DNA from: an uncultured Oscillibacter sp.
GTDB taxonomy: Bacteria > Bacillota > Clostridia > Oscillospirales > Oscillospiraceae
Direction of reading: 5' to 3'
NCBI GenBank assembly: GCA_947245315.1
Contig: CAMXNV010000036.1
Span: 1 to 13,534, forward strand
Length of the DNA stretch: 13,534 bases
Of the stretch, positions 6,814 through 13,467 are shown one piece after another (positions within the stretch are counted from its first letter, which is position 1; every line of letters begins with the position of its first letter). A program made the position numbers and the translations under genes. The notes under the pieces are model-generated. The model saw only the letters and a list, made by a program, of their open reading frames with translations, did no database searches and was not told the DNA's origin.

Positions 6814-7082
6814 CTTTGGTTTCCGCCCTTCTTCAAATAGTCGCTGAAGGCTTTCAGATCCCCCTTGACCTCTCCGGGGAGGTCGTTGAAATCCAGGCCC
6901 CGGACCGCGCCCTCCAGGGCGTAGAGGTGCACCAGGCAGACCTTGGGGTACAGGGTTTTCAGGCGGAAGAAGGCGTCCTTGGCCCCGGCCTCCCGCAGCT
7001 TCTCCGGGGTGTCGACGCCCACCGCCGCCAGCTTCCGGGCCATCTCCGGGCCGATGTTCTTCATGGAAGTCAAGTCCGGCAT
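6810..7082 (-). CDS. Stand-alone TfoX C-terminal domain protein
   Basis: A 90-residue protein consisting of little more than a TfoX C-terminal domain. In TfoX/Sxy this domain follows an N-terminal domain and the protein promotes competence-gene expression with CRP; that regulon is proteobacterial, so the role in this organism is unknown. Signatures are a helix-hairpin-helix-like NIGPEMARKLAAVGVDTPEKL (9-29), the RLKTLYPKVCLVHLYALEGAV stretch (40-60), and GLDFNDLPGEVKGDLKAF (62-79). No N-terminal TfoX domain is encoded upstream. Start: ATG 7082, with GGAGG 7 nt before it. The stop overlaps the YjbR start by 4 nt. It follows the GNAT gene by 19 nt. Identification of the domain is confident; a competence role should not be assumed. 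Confidence 0.88.
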   Translation of the reverse strand: MPDLTSMKNIGPEMARKLAAVGVDTPEKLREAGAKDAFFRLKTLYPKVCLVHLYALEGAVRGLDFNDLPGEVKGDLKAFSDYLKKGGNQR

Positions 7083-7101
7083 GTCGGTTCCTCCGATGCG
7101 T

Positions 7102-7542
7102 TCACAATTTCATGTACAAAAGAGGGTAGGGCCCGCCCTGTTCGTCGGTCTCCGTCCGCTTGTACACGCGGAAGCCCATGTGCTCGTAAAAGCCCCGGGC
7201 CTCGGGGTTCTGCTCGTTGACGGCCAGCTCCCGGACGGCATAGCGGTCCAGGCCATACCGGAGCAGCGCTTTGCCGACGCCCTTCCCCCGGGCCTCCGGC
7301 GCGAGAAACAGCATCTCCAGCCGCTGCCCGCCGGCGCCCATAAAACCGGCAAGAAGGCCCCGCTCATCCTCTGCGGCGATCAGGTGAGGCACCTCCTCCA
7401 GCGCCCGGGGAACGTAGGCCCTGATGGCCTCGATCTCGCCGCCGGAGAGAAACAGGTGGGTGGCCCGCACGGACCTCTCCCAGACCTCCACCAGCCCGGC
7501 GAGGCGCTCCGGCGTCCGGTCCGTCAGCTCCACGATGCGCAT
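7102..7542 (-). CDS. YjaB-like GNAT N-acetyltransferase
   Basis: GCN5-related acetyl-CoA-dependent acetyltransferase of 146 residues. The closest family I recognise is E. coli YjaB: shared features are VWERSVRATHLFL (20-32), the GFM strand, LFLAPEARGKGVGKALL (78-94) with the acetyl-CoA pyrophosphate loop RGKGVGK, and VNEQNPEARGFYEHMGF (108-124), ending in YPLLYMKL. The acceptor substrate is unknown. Start: ATG 7542, with GAGGGGG 7 nt upstream; the frame extends 7 codons further but without a ribosome site. The murA terminator ends only about 20 nt upstream of the coding start, so expression needs read-through or a promoter within the 3' end of murA. It is the first of five closely packed genes ending with rlmH. 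Confidence 0.9.
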   Translation of the reverse strand: MRIVELTDRTPERLAGLVEVWERSVRATHLFLSGGEIEAIRAYVPRALEEVPHLIAAEDERGLLAGFMGAGGQRLEMLFLAPEARGKGVGKALLRYGLDRYAVRELAVNEQNPEARGFYEHMGFRVYKRTETDEQGGPYPLLYMKL

Positions 7543-7561
7543 GGAAATTCCCCCTCCCCGC

Positions 7562-7596
7562 AAAAACCGGGAGACGGAACCTCTTCCATCTCCCGG
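7562..7596 (-). terminator. Intrinsic terminator after murA
   Basis: On the minus strand CCGGGAGA pairs with TCTCCCGG across a 14-nt loop and is followed by TTTTT (A-tract at 7562-7566 on the plus strand). It lies 24 nt after the murA stop. The other side has GGGTTTT, so weaker activity in the plus direction is possible. The hairpin is immediately upstream of the GNAT ribosome site. Confidence 0.85.
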
Positions 7597-7620
7597 GGGT
7601 TTTCTTATCCCAATCGAAGC

Positions 7621-8916
7621 TCATCCCAGCCGGAGACGCCTGTGCTCCTCCGACTCCTCCACGGCCCGGATGCTGGCCCCCAGGGCCTGGAGCTTTTCCA
7701 CCAGGTTTTCATAGCCCCGCTCAATGTAATGGACACAGGTGATCTCGCTCTGGCCCTTGGCGGCCAGGGCGGCGATGACCAGGGCGGCCCCCGCCCGGAG
7801 GTCCGAGGCCTGGATGGGCGCGCCCACCAGATGGTCCACGCCCTCCACCACGGCGGTCTTGTCGTCCACCTGGATGTTGGCCCCCATGCGCCGGAGCTCG
7901 TCTACATAACGGTAGCGGCTGCTCCACACGCTCTCCGTCACCAGGGAGATGCCCTTGGCCAGGGAGAGGACCGTGGTGATCTGGGGCTGCATGTCCGTGG
8001 GAAAGCCGGGATAGGGCAGGGTCTTGATGTTGGCCTTGTGGAGGGGGCCGTTCCGCCGGACCAGGAGGGTATCCTCGTGCTCCTCCACCTCCACGCCGCA
8101 CTCCTGGAGCTTGGCCGTGATGCAGTCCATGTGCTTGGGGATAATATTCTTCACCAGCACCTGTCCCCCGGCGGCGGCCACGGCGGCCATGTAGGTGCCC
8201 GCCTCGATCTGGTCGGGGATGATGGCATAGCTGCCGCCCCGGAGGCGGTCCACGCCCCGGATCTTAATCGTGTCCGTGCCCGCGCCCCGGATGTTGGCCC
8301 CCATGGAGTTCAGGAAGTTGGCCAAATCCACGATATGGGGCTCCTTGGCGGCGTTTTCGATGACCGTCCGGCCCTCGGCCATGACGGCGGCCATCATGAT
8401 GTTCATGGTGGCCCCCACGGAGACCACATCCAAATAGATGCTGGTGCCCTTCAAGGGCGCGTCCCCGGCGGTGGCGCGGATGAAACCGCCCTCCACGGCC
8501 ACGGTGGCCCCCAGGGCGTTGAAGCCCTTCATGTGCTGGTCAATGGGCCGGACGCCCCCGAAGTTGCACCCTCCCGGCAGGGCTACCTCCGCCTGGCCGA
8601 AGCGGCCCAGCAGGGCCCCGATGAAATAGGTGGAGGCCCGGATCCGCCGGGCCAGGTCGTAGGGGGTGCGGGTGGAATGGATGTGGCGGCAGTCCACCTC
8701 CACGGTGTGCCGGTCCACGGTGCGCACCCCGGCGCCCAGCTGCTCCAAGATGCTGAGGCACAGGGTGACGTCGGAAATCTGGGGGATGTTCTCAATGCGG
8801 CAGACCCCGTCCACCAGCAGGGCGGCAGGGATAATGGCAACGGCGGCGTTTTTCGCGCCGCTGATTTCAACTTCGCCAAACAGGGGCGTTCCGCCCTGAA
8901 TGATATATTTTGTCAA
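7621..8916 (-). CDS. murA: UDP-N-acetylglucosamine 1-carboxyvinyltransferase
   Basis: Transfers enolpyruvate from phosphoenolpyruvate to UDP-GlcNAc, the first committed step of peptidoglycan synthesis, in the cytoplasm. The 431 residues give a full EPT-fold enzyme. Lys22-Asn23 (SGAKNAA) and the catalytic loop LPGGCN with Cys117 (E. coli Cys115) are present, so the classical fosfomycin-binding cysteine is intact. The segment GFPTDMQPQ is also typical. Firmicutes often carry two paralogues (MurA/MurZ); which one this is cannot be told here. Start: TTG 8916, with GAGAGGG 8 nt upstream, giving the usual MTKYIIQGG N-terminus; a longer frame to GTG 8997 would add 27 residues foreign to the family. 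It has its own promoter about 270 nt upstream and a terminator downstream, so it is probably a separate unit between walI and the GNAT-to-rlmH genes. Confidence 0.96.
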   Translation of the reverse strand: MTKYIIQGGTPLFGEVEISGAKNAAVAIIPAALLVDGVCRIENIPQISDVTLCLSILEQLGAGVRTVDRHTVEVDCRHIHSTRTPYDLARRIRASTYFIGALLGRFGQAEVALPGGCNFGGVRPIDQHMKGFNALGATVAVEGGFIRATAGDAPLKGTSIYLDVVSVGATMNIMMAAVMAEGRTVIENAAKEPHIVDLANFLNSMGANIRGAGTDTIKIRGVDRLRGGSYAIIPDQIEAGTYMAAVAAAGGQVLVKNIIPKHMDCITAKLQECGVEVEEHEDTLLVRRNGPLHKANIKTLPYPGFPTDMQPQITTVLSLAKGISLVTESVWSSRYRYVDELRRMGANIQVDDKTAVVEGVDHLVGAPIQASDLRAGAALVIAALAAKGQSEITCVHYIERGYENLVEKLQALGASIRAVEESEEHRRLRLG

Positions 8917-9187
8917 AATATTGACCCTCTCTTCATGCTGCTTTTTGCCGGTCCGGGCGCGGTGGAGCCCCTTTGGAAGCAGGCTCCGCAAGATCACGAA
9001 AACAGTTTGCCCGTCTGGCCGCGCTTCATACCCGCGCGGGGCGCGGGGAGGTAAATTCTTCTAAGCGTTGTTTAAGGCCCGAAGGGAACGGCCAAAACCA
9101 CCTGTGTCCCAGGGCCTGGAGGCCCGTCCCATCCGGTTTTCCCGGCGGGCGGAGGGGCGCGGAGCCGCGCCGGCGCCTCAACAAACT
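8917..9187 (-). other. Long 5' leader of murA
   Basis: About 270 nt lie between the predicted transcription start (near 9187) and the murA TTG. Minus-strand reading shows two compact GC hairpins near the 5' end (9156-9171, GGCGCG stem; 9112-9125, GGGCC-TGGA-GGCCC) and three tiny open frames (9061-9132, 23 codons; 8994-9029, 11 codons; 8913-8936, 7 codons overlapping the murA start). None has a good ribosome site. No known riboswitch or T-box element is recognised. The rest of the 8917-9335 gap holds the promoter and the stem-loop after walI. Confidence 0.45.
8925..8931 (-). promoter_or_regulatory. Shine-Dalgarno that fixes the murA TTG start
   Basis: GAGAGGG on the minus strand, 8 nt before the TTG at 8916. 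The longer frame has only a GTC valine at the residue three before this leucine, so TTG is the only start that this site can serve. Confidence 0.7.
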
Positions 9188-9193
9188 CTACTC

Positions 9194-9222
9194 ATCATAG
9201 CACAAACAGGTGAAAAATGCAA
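9194..9222 (-). promoter_or_regulatory. Sigma-A type promoter of murA
   Basis: Minus strand: -35 TTGCAT (9217-9222), exactly 17 nt spacer, -10 TATGAT (9194-9199), with TG one base upstream making an extended -10. The sequence is AT-rich inside a very GC-rich region. It is the best promoter in the window and implies that murA is transcribed independently of walKHI. Confidence 0.8.
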
Positions 9223-9306
9223 ACCTTTCCTTCCGTGGTTTCACACAATCTTTTGTCGAAACCGGCACGGGATCATGGGCAGGGAAAAGAGAGGGCTTTG
9301 CCGCCC

Positions 9307-9334
9307 GGGCGTTTTTGAGCGCTTGAAAACGCCC
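9307..9334 (-). terminator. Stem-loop just after walI, possible terminator
   Basis: GGGCGTTTT pairs with AAAACGCCC around a 10-nt loop, one base past the walI stop. On the minus strand a second short hairpin (GGGC-GGCAAA-GCCC) followed by TCTCTTTT lies immediately downstream. No long U-run follows the main stem, so termination is plausible but weaker than at the other two terminators. It fits the separate promoter of murA. Confidence 0.5.
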
Positions 9335-9335
9335 T

Positions 9336-10157
9336 CTAGCCCGCGGCCTCGGTGCGCCCCCCGACGCTGACGGCGCCCGTGTAGCAGTTCACATAATAGT
9401 CCCCCGTGTCCGTGACGATGCGCCACACCGGGGCCAGGGAGGGGGCCGCGCCGCCGCTCTGGAGCTCGTAGCACAGCCGGGTGTCCGTCACGGCGGAGGC
9501 CACCGCCACGCTCTCCCGGCGCATCTGCTGGAAGGCCGCCAGGGCCCCGGCGGCGGAGAGGGGCTCCTCTCCCGGGGCGGGGGTGCCGGACTTGGGCAGC
9601 AGCGTGCCGCCGGCGGCGGTGACCCGTCCCCCCTCCACCGTGAAGGTCACCGTGGCGTTGAAGACCGGCACGCCGCCGTACAGGCACACGGCGGAGAAGA
9701 CGCCGTCCCCGTTCTCGTCCAGCCGGACGGCGGGGGCCTCGTAGGAGAAGGTCCGGCAGAAGTCCCGGCAGAAGTCCTCCGGGTCTTCGGACAGGAGGCC
9801 CGTGGCCTCGAAGCCGCCCCCGGAGCGGAAGAAGGCCTCGCCCGCCGGACCGGCGTAGTGGAGGATGCCGCCCCCCTGGTCCGAGAAGGCGGGGGCTTTC
9901 CCCAGGAGGAAGGCGGCGGCCCGCTCCTCCAGGGCCGTGTCCCGGGCGAGGGTCACGCCGCCGGGGGGCGTCTCCCGGGAGATGGCATGGGCGTCCAGGG
10001 CCATGCCGTCCCCGGCGAAGAGGGCCACCAGCTGCTCCACCGTGCGGCGGAAGGCCTCCTGCTCCGCCCCCCGGCGCTGGGCCATGGAGCCCAGGAGAAA
10101 GGCGTTCACCAGGACGAGAATCAGGATGATGATGTTCTTCAGGCGGAAGCGGTCCAA
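9336..10157 (-). CDS. walI: WalI/YycI-like two-component regulatory protein
   Basis: Membrane-anchored extracellular protein that, with WalH, modulates the WalK sensor kinase in B. subtilis and S. aureus. The 273 residues (B. subtilis YycI 280) start MDRFRLKNIIILILVLVNAF, a single N-terminal transmembrane helix (7-24), as in YycI. The remainder is predicted to be outside. The C-terminal part has APVWRIVTDTGDYYVNCYTG, the typical end of the YycI domain. Start: TTG 10157, with GAAGGGAGG 7 nt upstream; the frame continues to GTG 10199 but would overlap walH and add 14 residues without a ribosome site. It begins 14 nt after walH. Sequence similarity in this family is low; the call rests on topology, the C-terminal motif and gene order. 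Confidence 0.82.
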   Translation of the reverse strand: MDRFRLKNIIILILVLVNAFLLGSMAQRRGAEQEAFRRTVEQLVALFAGDGMALDAHAISRETPPGGVTLARDTALEERAAAFLLGKAPAFSDQGGGILHYAGPAGEAFFRSGGGFEATGLLSEDPEDFCRDFCRTFSYEAPAVRLDENGDGVFSAVCLYGGVPVFNATVTFTVEGGRVTAAGGTLLPKSGTPAPGEEPLSAAGALAAFQQMRRESVAVASAVTDTRLCYELQSGGAAPSLAPVWRIVTDTGDYYVNCYTGAVSVGGRTEAAG

Positions 10158-10164
10158 GCGACGT

Positions 10165-10173
10165 CCTCCCTTC
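10165..10173 (-). promoter_or_regulatory. Shine-Dalgarno that fixes the walI start
   Basis: GAAGGGAGG on the minus strand overlaps the walH stop codon and lies 7 nt before the TTG at 10157. It selects the TTG over the upstream GTG at 10199. Confidence 0.6.
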
Positions 10174-11443
10174 AGTCGGAGAGCCAGCAGGCCCGGCACT
10201 CCCCATTCCGTTCCACATAGCCCACGGAGAGCTCCTTCCCCGGGTCCCCGGCGGCCACGGCCAGGGCCTGGGCCAGGGGCAGGAGCAGGGACGCCTCCCC
10301 GGTGGGGAGGTACTGCCGGAAGCGCACCGTCAGGGCGGTGACGCCGGAGCCGGTGAGGGTGACCTCCGCGGCGAAGCCCCCGTCCTGGAAGCGCACGGGG
10401 ACCCCCGCCACCTGGTAGCCGAAGCGGAGAATGATCGCGTCCCCGCTGCGCCGGAGGCTCCGGAGGTAGGGCCGGGCCTCCCCGGAGACGGGGGAGAGGA
10501 GCTCCCCCAGCAGGGCCCCGGCCCCCAGGGCCGCCTCCCGGAGGGTGGGCTGGGCCCCGGCGGCCTTGATCTTGAGGGTGGGAACCTGGCCGCTCTGGTA
10601 GAAGACGCTGTTGTCAGGCCGGATGCGCACGGTCCGGTCCCGGTCCATGATGAGCTCCGTGCCGCTGGACTCGGTGTGGCGGGTCATGCTCCGGGCGTTG
10701 AAGCCCAGGGCCGTGAGGAGCCAGTCCGTGGAGGCCAGGGGGTCCCCCGCCGCGCAGGCGGGGAGCTCCGGCGGCTCCGCCGGGAGGAGGGAACAGGGGT
10801 CCAGGCTCCGCTCCGGGCTGCCCGGCCCCCCGTCCATGGCGAAGGAGGCCCCGCCCTGCTCATAGCGGCCGATGACCTGGCGCAAGCCCTCCGCCGAGAT
10901 GGCGGTGGCCGCCCGGGAACAGCCGTCCGCCCCGTCCCAGAGGTAGAGGGCCGTGCCGCCGTCCTGGGGGGCGATGAGGATCCGCCGGGCGCTGAGGTCC
11001 TCCCGGGGGGAGACCTCCTCCCCGCCGCCCGCCAGCCCCGCCAGCACCGACAGGGGCAGGGGTTCCAGAAAGTCATAGTAGAGGGAGGCCCCCTCCAGGG
11101 CCCGGCGGAAATCCCGGGGGGCGCAGGGGGCGTAGTCCCGGGCGGAGCCCAGGGCCTCCAGCAGGCAGCGGCCCAGGGGCTCGGTAAAGGCCTCGTCCCC
11201 GGTGGTGAGGGTCAGGCTGCCGTAGCGCCCATAGTCCCCGGTGACCGCCACCCGCACCGGGGCGGTGAGCCCGGCGTCCGGGGCGGCGCTGACGGGCTGG
11301 CTTGGGGCGGCCTCGTCGTAGGGGCCGGGGAGCTCCAGGCTGGCCAGCTGGGTCTGGGCCAGGAGGACCACCGCCAGGACGGACAGCAGGGTGATGATGA
11401 TGTTCTGCGCCAGGTTCCGGCGGGCGCGCCGCTGCTCTTCCAT
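10172..11443 (-). CDS. walH: WalH/YycH-like two-component regulatory protein
   Basis: Membrane-anchored regulator that acts with WalI on WalK at the membrane. The 423 residues have a basic N-terminus (RRARRN), one transmembrane helix (13-30, IIITLLSVLAVVLLAQ) and a large extracellular part. An A/P-rich stretch follows the anchor. A DWLLTALGFNARSMTRHTES segment and the strand-rich TVRIRPDNSVFYQSG block match the central YycH region. A C-terminal repeat of the same type (FGYQVAGVPVRFQDGGFAAEV) resembles the YycI-like fold. Start: ATG 11443, with GGAGGAA 6-8 nt upstream overlapping the walK stop; only 3 nt separate the genes, so translation is coupled. The family diverges strongly outside Bacilli, so the name rests partly on position between walK and walI. 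Confidence 0.78.
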   Translation of the reverse strand: MEEQRRARRNLAQNIIITLLSVLAVVLLAQTQLASLELPGPYDEAAPSQPVSAAPDAGLTAPVRVAVTGDYGRYGSLTLTTGDEAFTEPLGRCLLEALGSARDYAPCAPRDFRRALEGASLYYDFLEPLPLSVLAGLAGGGEEVSPREDLSARRILIAPQDGGTALYLWDGADGCSRAATAISAEGLRQVIGRYEQGGASFAMDGGPGSPERSLDPCSLLPAEPPELPACAAGDPLASTDWLLTALGFNARSMTRHTESSGTELIMDRDRTVRIRPDNSVFYQSGQVPTLKIKAAGAQPTLREAALGAGALLGELLSPVSGEARPYLRSLRRSGDAIILRFGYQVAGVPVRFQDGGFAAEVTLTGSGVTALTVRFRQYLPTGEASLLLPLAQALAVAAGDPGKELSVGYVERNGECRACWLSD

Positions 11444-11446
11444 GGG

Positions 11447-13252
11447 CTATTCCTCCGTTTGGCCCCCCCGGCCCTGGGCAATGGGCAGGGTCATGCGTAT
11501 GGTGGTGCCCCGGCCCTCGTGGGGAACCAGGGCGATGACGCCGTGGTGCCGCTGGACGATCTCCCGGGCGATGGACAGCCCCAGGCCCGTGCCCCCGGAC
11601 TCCCGGGACCGGGCCTTGTCCACCCGATAGAAGCGGTCGAAAATCCGCTCCCGGTCCTTCTCCGGGATGCCGATGCCGTCGTCCCAGACCTCCATCCAGA
11701 CGGTGTCCTCCTCGCACCCGGCCAGGACGCGGATGTGGCCCCCGTCGGGGGTGTACTTGATGGCGTTGCCCAGGATGTTCATCATGACCTGCTCCAGGCG
11801 GCTGCGGTCCCCCACGATGAGGGGCAGGTTGTCCAGGCCGCCGCAGGTGAGCTCGTGGCCCCGCTGGCGGGCGTTCAGCGCGCTGGAGCGGACCACGCTT
11901 CGGATGGCCTCGGCAAAGGGGAACCGGGAGAGGACCAGCTCCGCGTCCCCCCGGTCCAGCCGGGAGAGGGTCAGGAGGTCCTGAACGATGTGGGTCATTC
12001 GGTCCGTCTCCGTGATGATGATGTCCAGGAAGCTGTTGGAGGTCTCCAGGGGGATGTCCCCCTCGGCGTCCCGGAGGGTCTCGGCGTAGGTCCGGACGTT
12101 GGTCAGGGGGGTCCGGAGCTCGTGGGAGACGTTGGCCACGAATTCCTTCCGGCGCTCCTCGTTCCGGTGCTGCTCGGTGATGTCGTGGAGCACGATGAGC
12201 ACGCCCCCCCGCTCCCGGTCGGAGAAGGGGGCCAGGTAGACCTCCAGGGTCTTCTCGCCCACCTCCAGCTGGCCCTCGGCGAAGTTGGGCCGCTGGAGGG
12301 CCAGCATCTCCTGGAAGGGGTAGAGGGAGCCGAAGAGCTCGTCATAGGTGCACCGGGGCCCCACGGGGCGCTGGAGCATGTCGTTGGCGGCGGGGTTGCA
12401 GTGGATCAGGGCCCCGTCGTGGGAGAAGGCCACCACGCCGTCGGTCATGTGAAGAAAGAGGGTGTCCAGCTTGTTGCGCTCGTTCTCCACGGCGGCCAGG
12501 GTGGACTGGAGGACCCCGGCCATCTCGTTGAAGGTGCCCGTGAGGATGCCGATCTCGTCGGTGGACTCCACGGGGAGGGCGCTGCCGAAGTCCCCGGCGG
12601 CCATTTTCTCCGCCCCGGCGGTGAGCTTCTCGATGGGGTCCACCATGGTCTTGGAGAGGAGGAAGCTCAGGAGCACGGAGATGAGCAGGCCGATGAACAG
12701 GGCCTGCATGATGATGACAAAGAGCTGTTCATTGAGGCCGGAGACAGTGTCCCGGTTGTCCAGGATGTAAATAATGAAAGCGTTGTCCCCCCCGAAGATG
12801 GGGATGGCCACGTCCATATAGTCCGCCGTGACGTCGCTGACGTCCCCGATCCCGGTTTCGTCCCGCCGGAGGACGGCGTTCCGGGCGGTGAGAAGGTTGG
12901 GGCTCTGCTCCCGGGGCATGGCGCTCTCGTCGGCGGAGCCCCCCAGGTAGGCGCCGGTCTCGCCGTCCAGGACGAAGTAGTTCCGGCTATCGTAGTCGAT
13001 GCCCAGCCGCCCGGCGGCGGCGTCCATCATCTGCTGGATGAGGACGGCCCCGTTCTCCTGGGCGGCCTCCCCCCGGAGAGAGGCGACGAACTCCCACTGG
13101 CCGGCGCCGAAGACGCTGTCGATCTGCTGGTAGAAGGTGTCGGTAAAGAAGCCGGAGACGTTGATGGTCAGGAAGGCCCCAACCACCGCCATCAGGGAGG
13201 TGATGAGCAGGAGCAGGATGAGGGTCAGCTTCATATGGAGGCTTCTGAACAT
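11447..13252 (-). CDS. walK: WalK-type sensor histidine kinase
   Basis: Membrane sensor kinase of the WalRK (YycFG) system controlling cell-wall hydrolases. The 601 residues, in order: short cytoplasmic start, TM1 (about 7-30), extracellular sensor of about 145 residues (PAS/Cache-like), TM2 (about 178-199), HAMP (200-252), PAS (about 260-360), HisKA with the phospho-acceptor in FVANVSHELRTPLTN (His377), and HATPase with N-box NILGNAIKYTPDGG (492-505), G1 WDDGIGIP (523-530), F-box RIFDRFYR and G2 GGTGLGLSI (553-561). His268, Asp271, His356 and Glu360 match the spacing of the S. aureus WalK zinc site. Start: ATG 13252, with GAAGGTG 8 nt upstream; a 35-codon upstream extension is not family-like. 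walH follows after 3 nt. WalR would normally precede it but is not in the window. Confidence 0.94.
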   Translation of the reverse strand: MFRSLHMKLTLILLLLITSLMAVVGAFLTINVSGFFTDTFYQQIDSVFGAGQWEFVASLRGEAAQENGAVLIQQMMDAAAGRLGIDYDSRNYFVLDGETGAYLGGSADESAMPREQSPNLLTARNAVLRRDETGIGDVSDVTADYMDVAIPIFGGDNAFIIYILDNRDTVSGLNEQLFVIIMQALFIGLLISVLLSFLLSKTMVDPIEKLTAGAEKMAAGDFGSALPVESTDEIGILTGTFNEMAGVLQSTLAAVENERNKLDTLFLHMTDGVVAFSHDGALIHCNPAANDMLQRPVGPRCTYDELFGSLYPFQEMLALQRPNFAEGQLEVGEKTLEVYLAPFSDRERGGVLIVLHDITEQHRNEERRKEFVANVSHELRTPLTNVRTYAETLRDAEGDIPLETSNSFLDIIITETDRMTHIVQDLLTLSRLDRGDAELVLSRFPFAEAIRSVVRSSALNARQRGHELTCGGLDNLPLIVGDRSRLEQVMMNILGNAIKYTPDGGHIRVLAGCEEDTVWMEVWDDGIGIPEKDRERIFDRFYRVDKARSRESGGTGLGLSIAREIVQRHHGVIALVPHEGRGTTIRMTLPIAQGRGGQTEE

Positions 13253-13331
13253 GAAAAGAACACCTTCTTTATGGGGCCCCGGGGAGGGGGCTTGGGATTG
13301 TTCTGACGGGGGCCTTATTCCGTCCCTGAAA
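13253..13331. other. walK upstream region
   Basis: A 79-nt stretch between walK and the inverted-repeat element. It contains the walK ribosome site and a GC-rich run (GGGGCCCCGGGG and GGGGGCC can pair). I see no convincing promoter hexamers. Confidence 0.4.
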
Positions 13332-13467
13332 GCCTCCCTCTTTGAGGGAGGTGGCACGGCGAAGCCGTGACGGAGGGAGTTTGCATGGGGCTGGGTTTTA
13401 CGGGGGAAACGGGGGAACTCCCTCAGTCACCGCCTCTGGCGGTGACAGCTCCCTCAGAGAGGGAGCC
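13332..13467. mobile_element. MITE-like element with long inverted ends
   Basis: Two arms, 13332-13381 and 13416-13467, are inverted copies of each other: about 50 bp each, roughly 80% alike, differing mainly by compensating changes. Each arm is itself two nested hairpins, one of CCTCCCTC-TTT-GAGGGAGG type and one of CACGGC-GAA-GCCGTG type, ending in GAGGGAGTT. A 34-bp spacer lies between. There is no coding potential. The design matches the non-autonomous palindromic elements common in Oscillospiraceae intergenic regions; no target-site duplication is obvious. Confidence 0.8.

Noticed and set aside
6810..7082. Competence regulation by the TfoX domain protein
   Set aside because: Only the C-terminal domain is present, and the TfoX/CRP-S competence pathway is proteobacterial; no competence genes are nearby.
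6943..9054. A 703-codon open frame on the plus strand across GNAT and murA
   Set aside because: Same antisense shadow effect. It crosses three unrelated gene regions and a terminator, and its composition is not protein-like.
9085..9112. T-box-like AGGTGG stretch in the murA leader
   Set aside because: The GGGTGGNACCGCG T-box core is absent, and murA is not an amino-acid gene.
9061..9132. A 23-codon frame in the murA leader as a coding gene
   Set aside because: It has no adequate ribosome site and no recognisable sequence; it is kept only as part of the leader observation.
10676..13306. An 876-codon open frame on the plus strand, opposite walK and walH
   Set aside because: It mirrors the codon pattern of real minus-strand genes with very GC-rich third positions. 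Its translation is low-complexity (G, V, L, D, H, Q rich) and has no recognisable domain or ribosome site.
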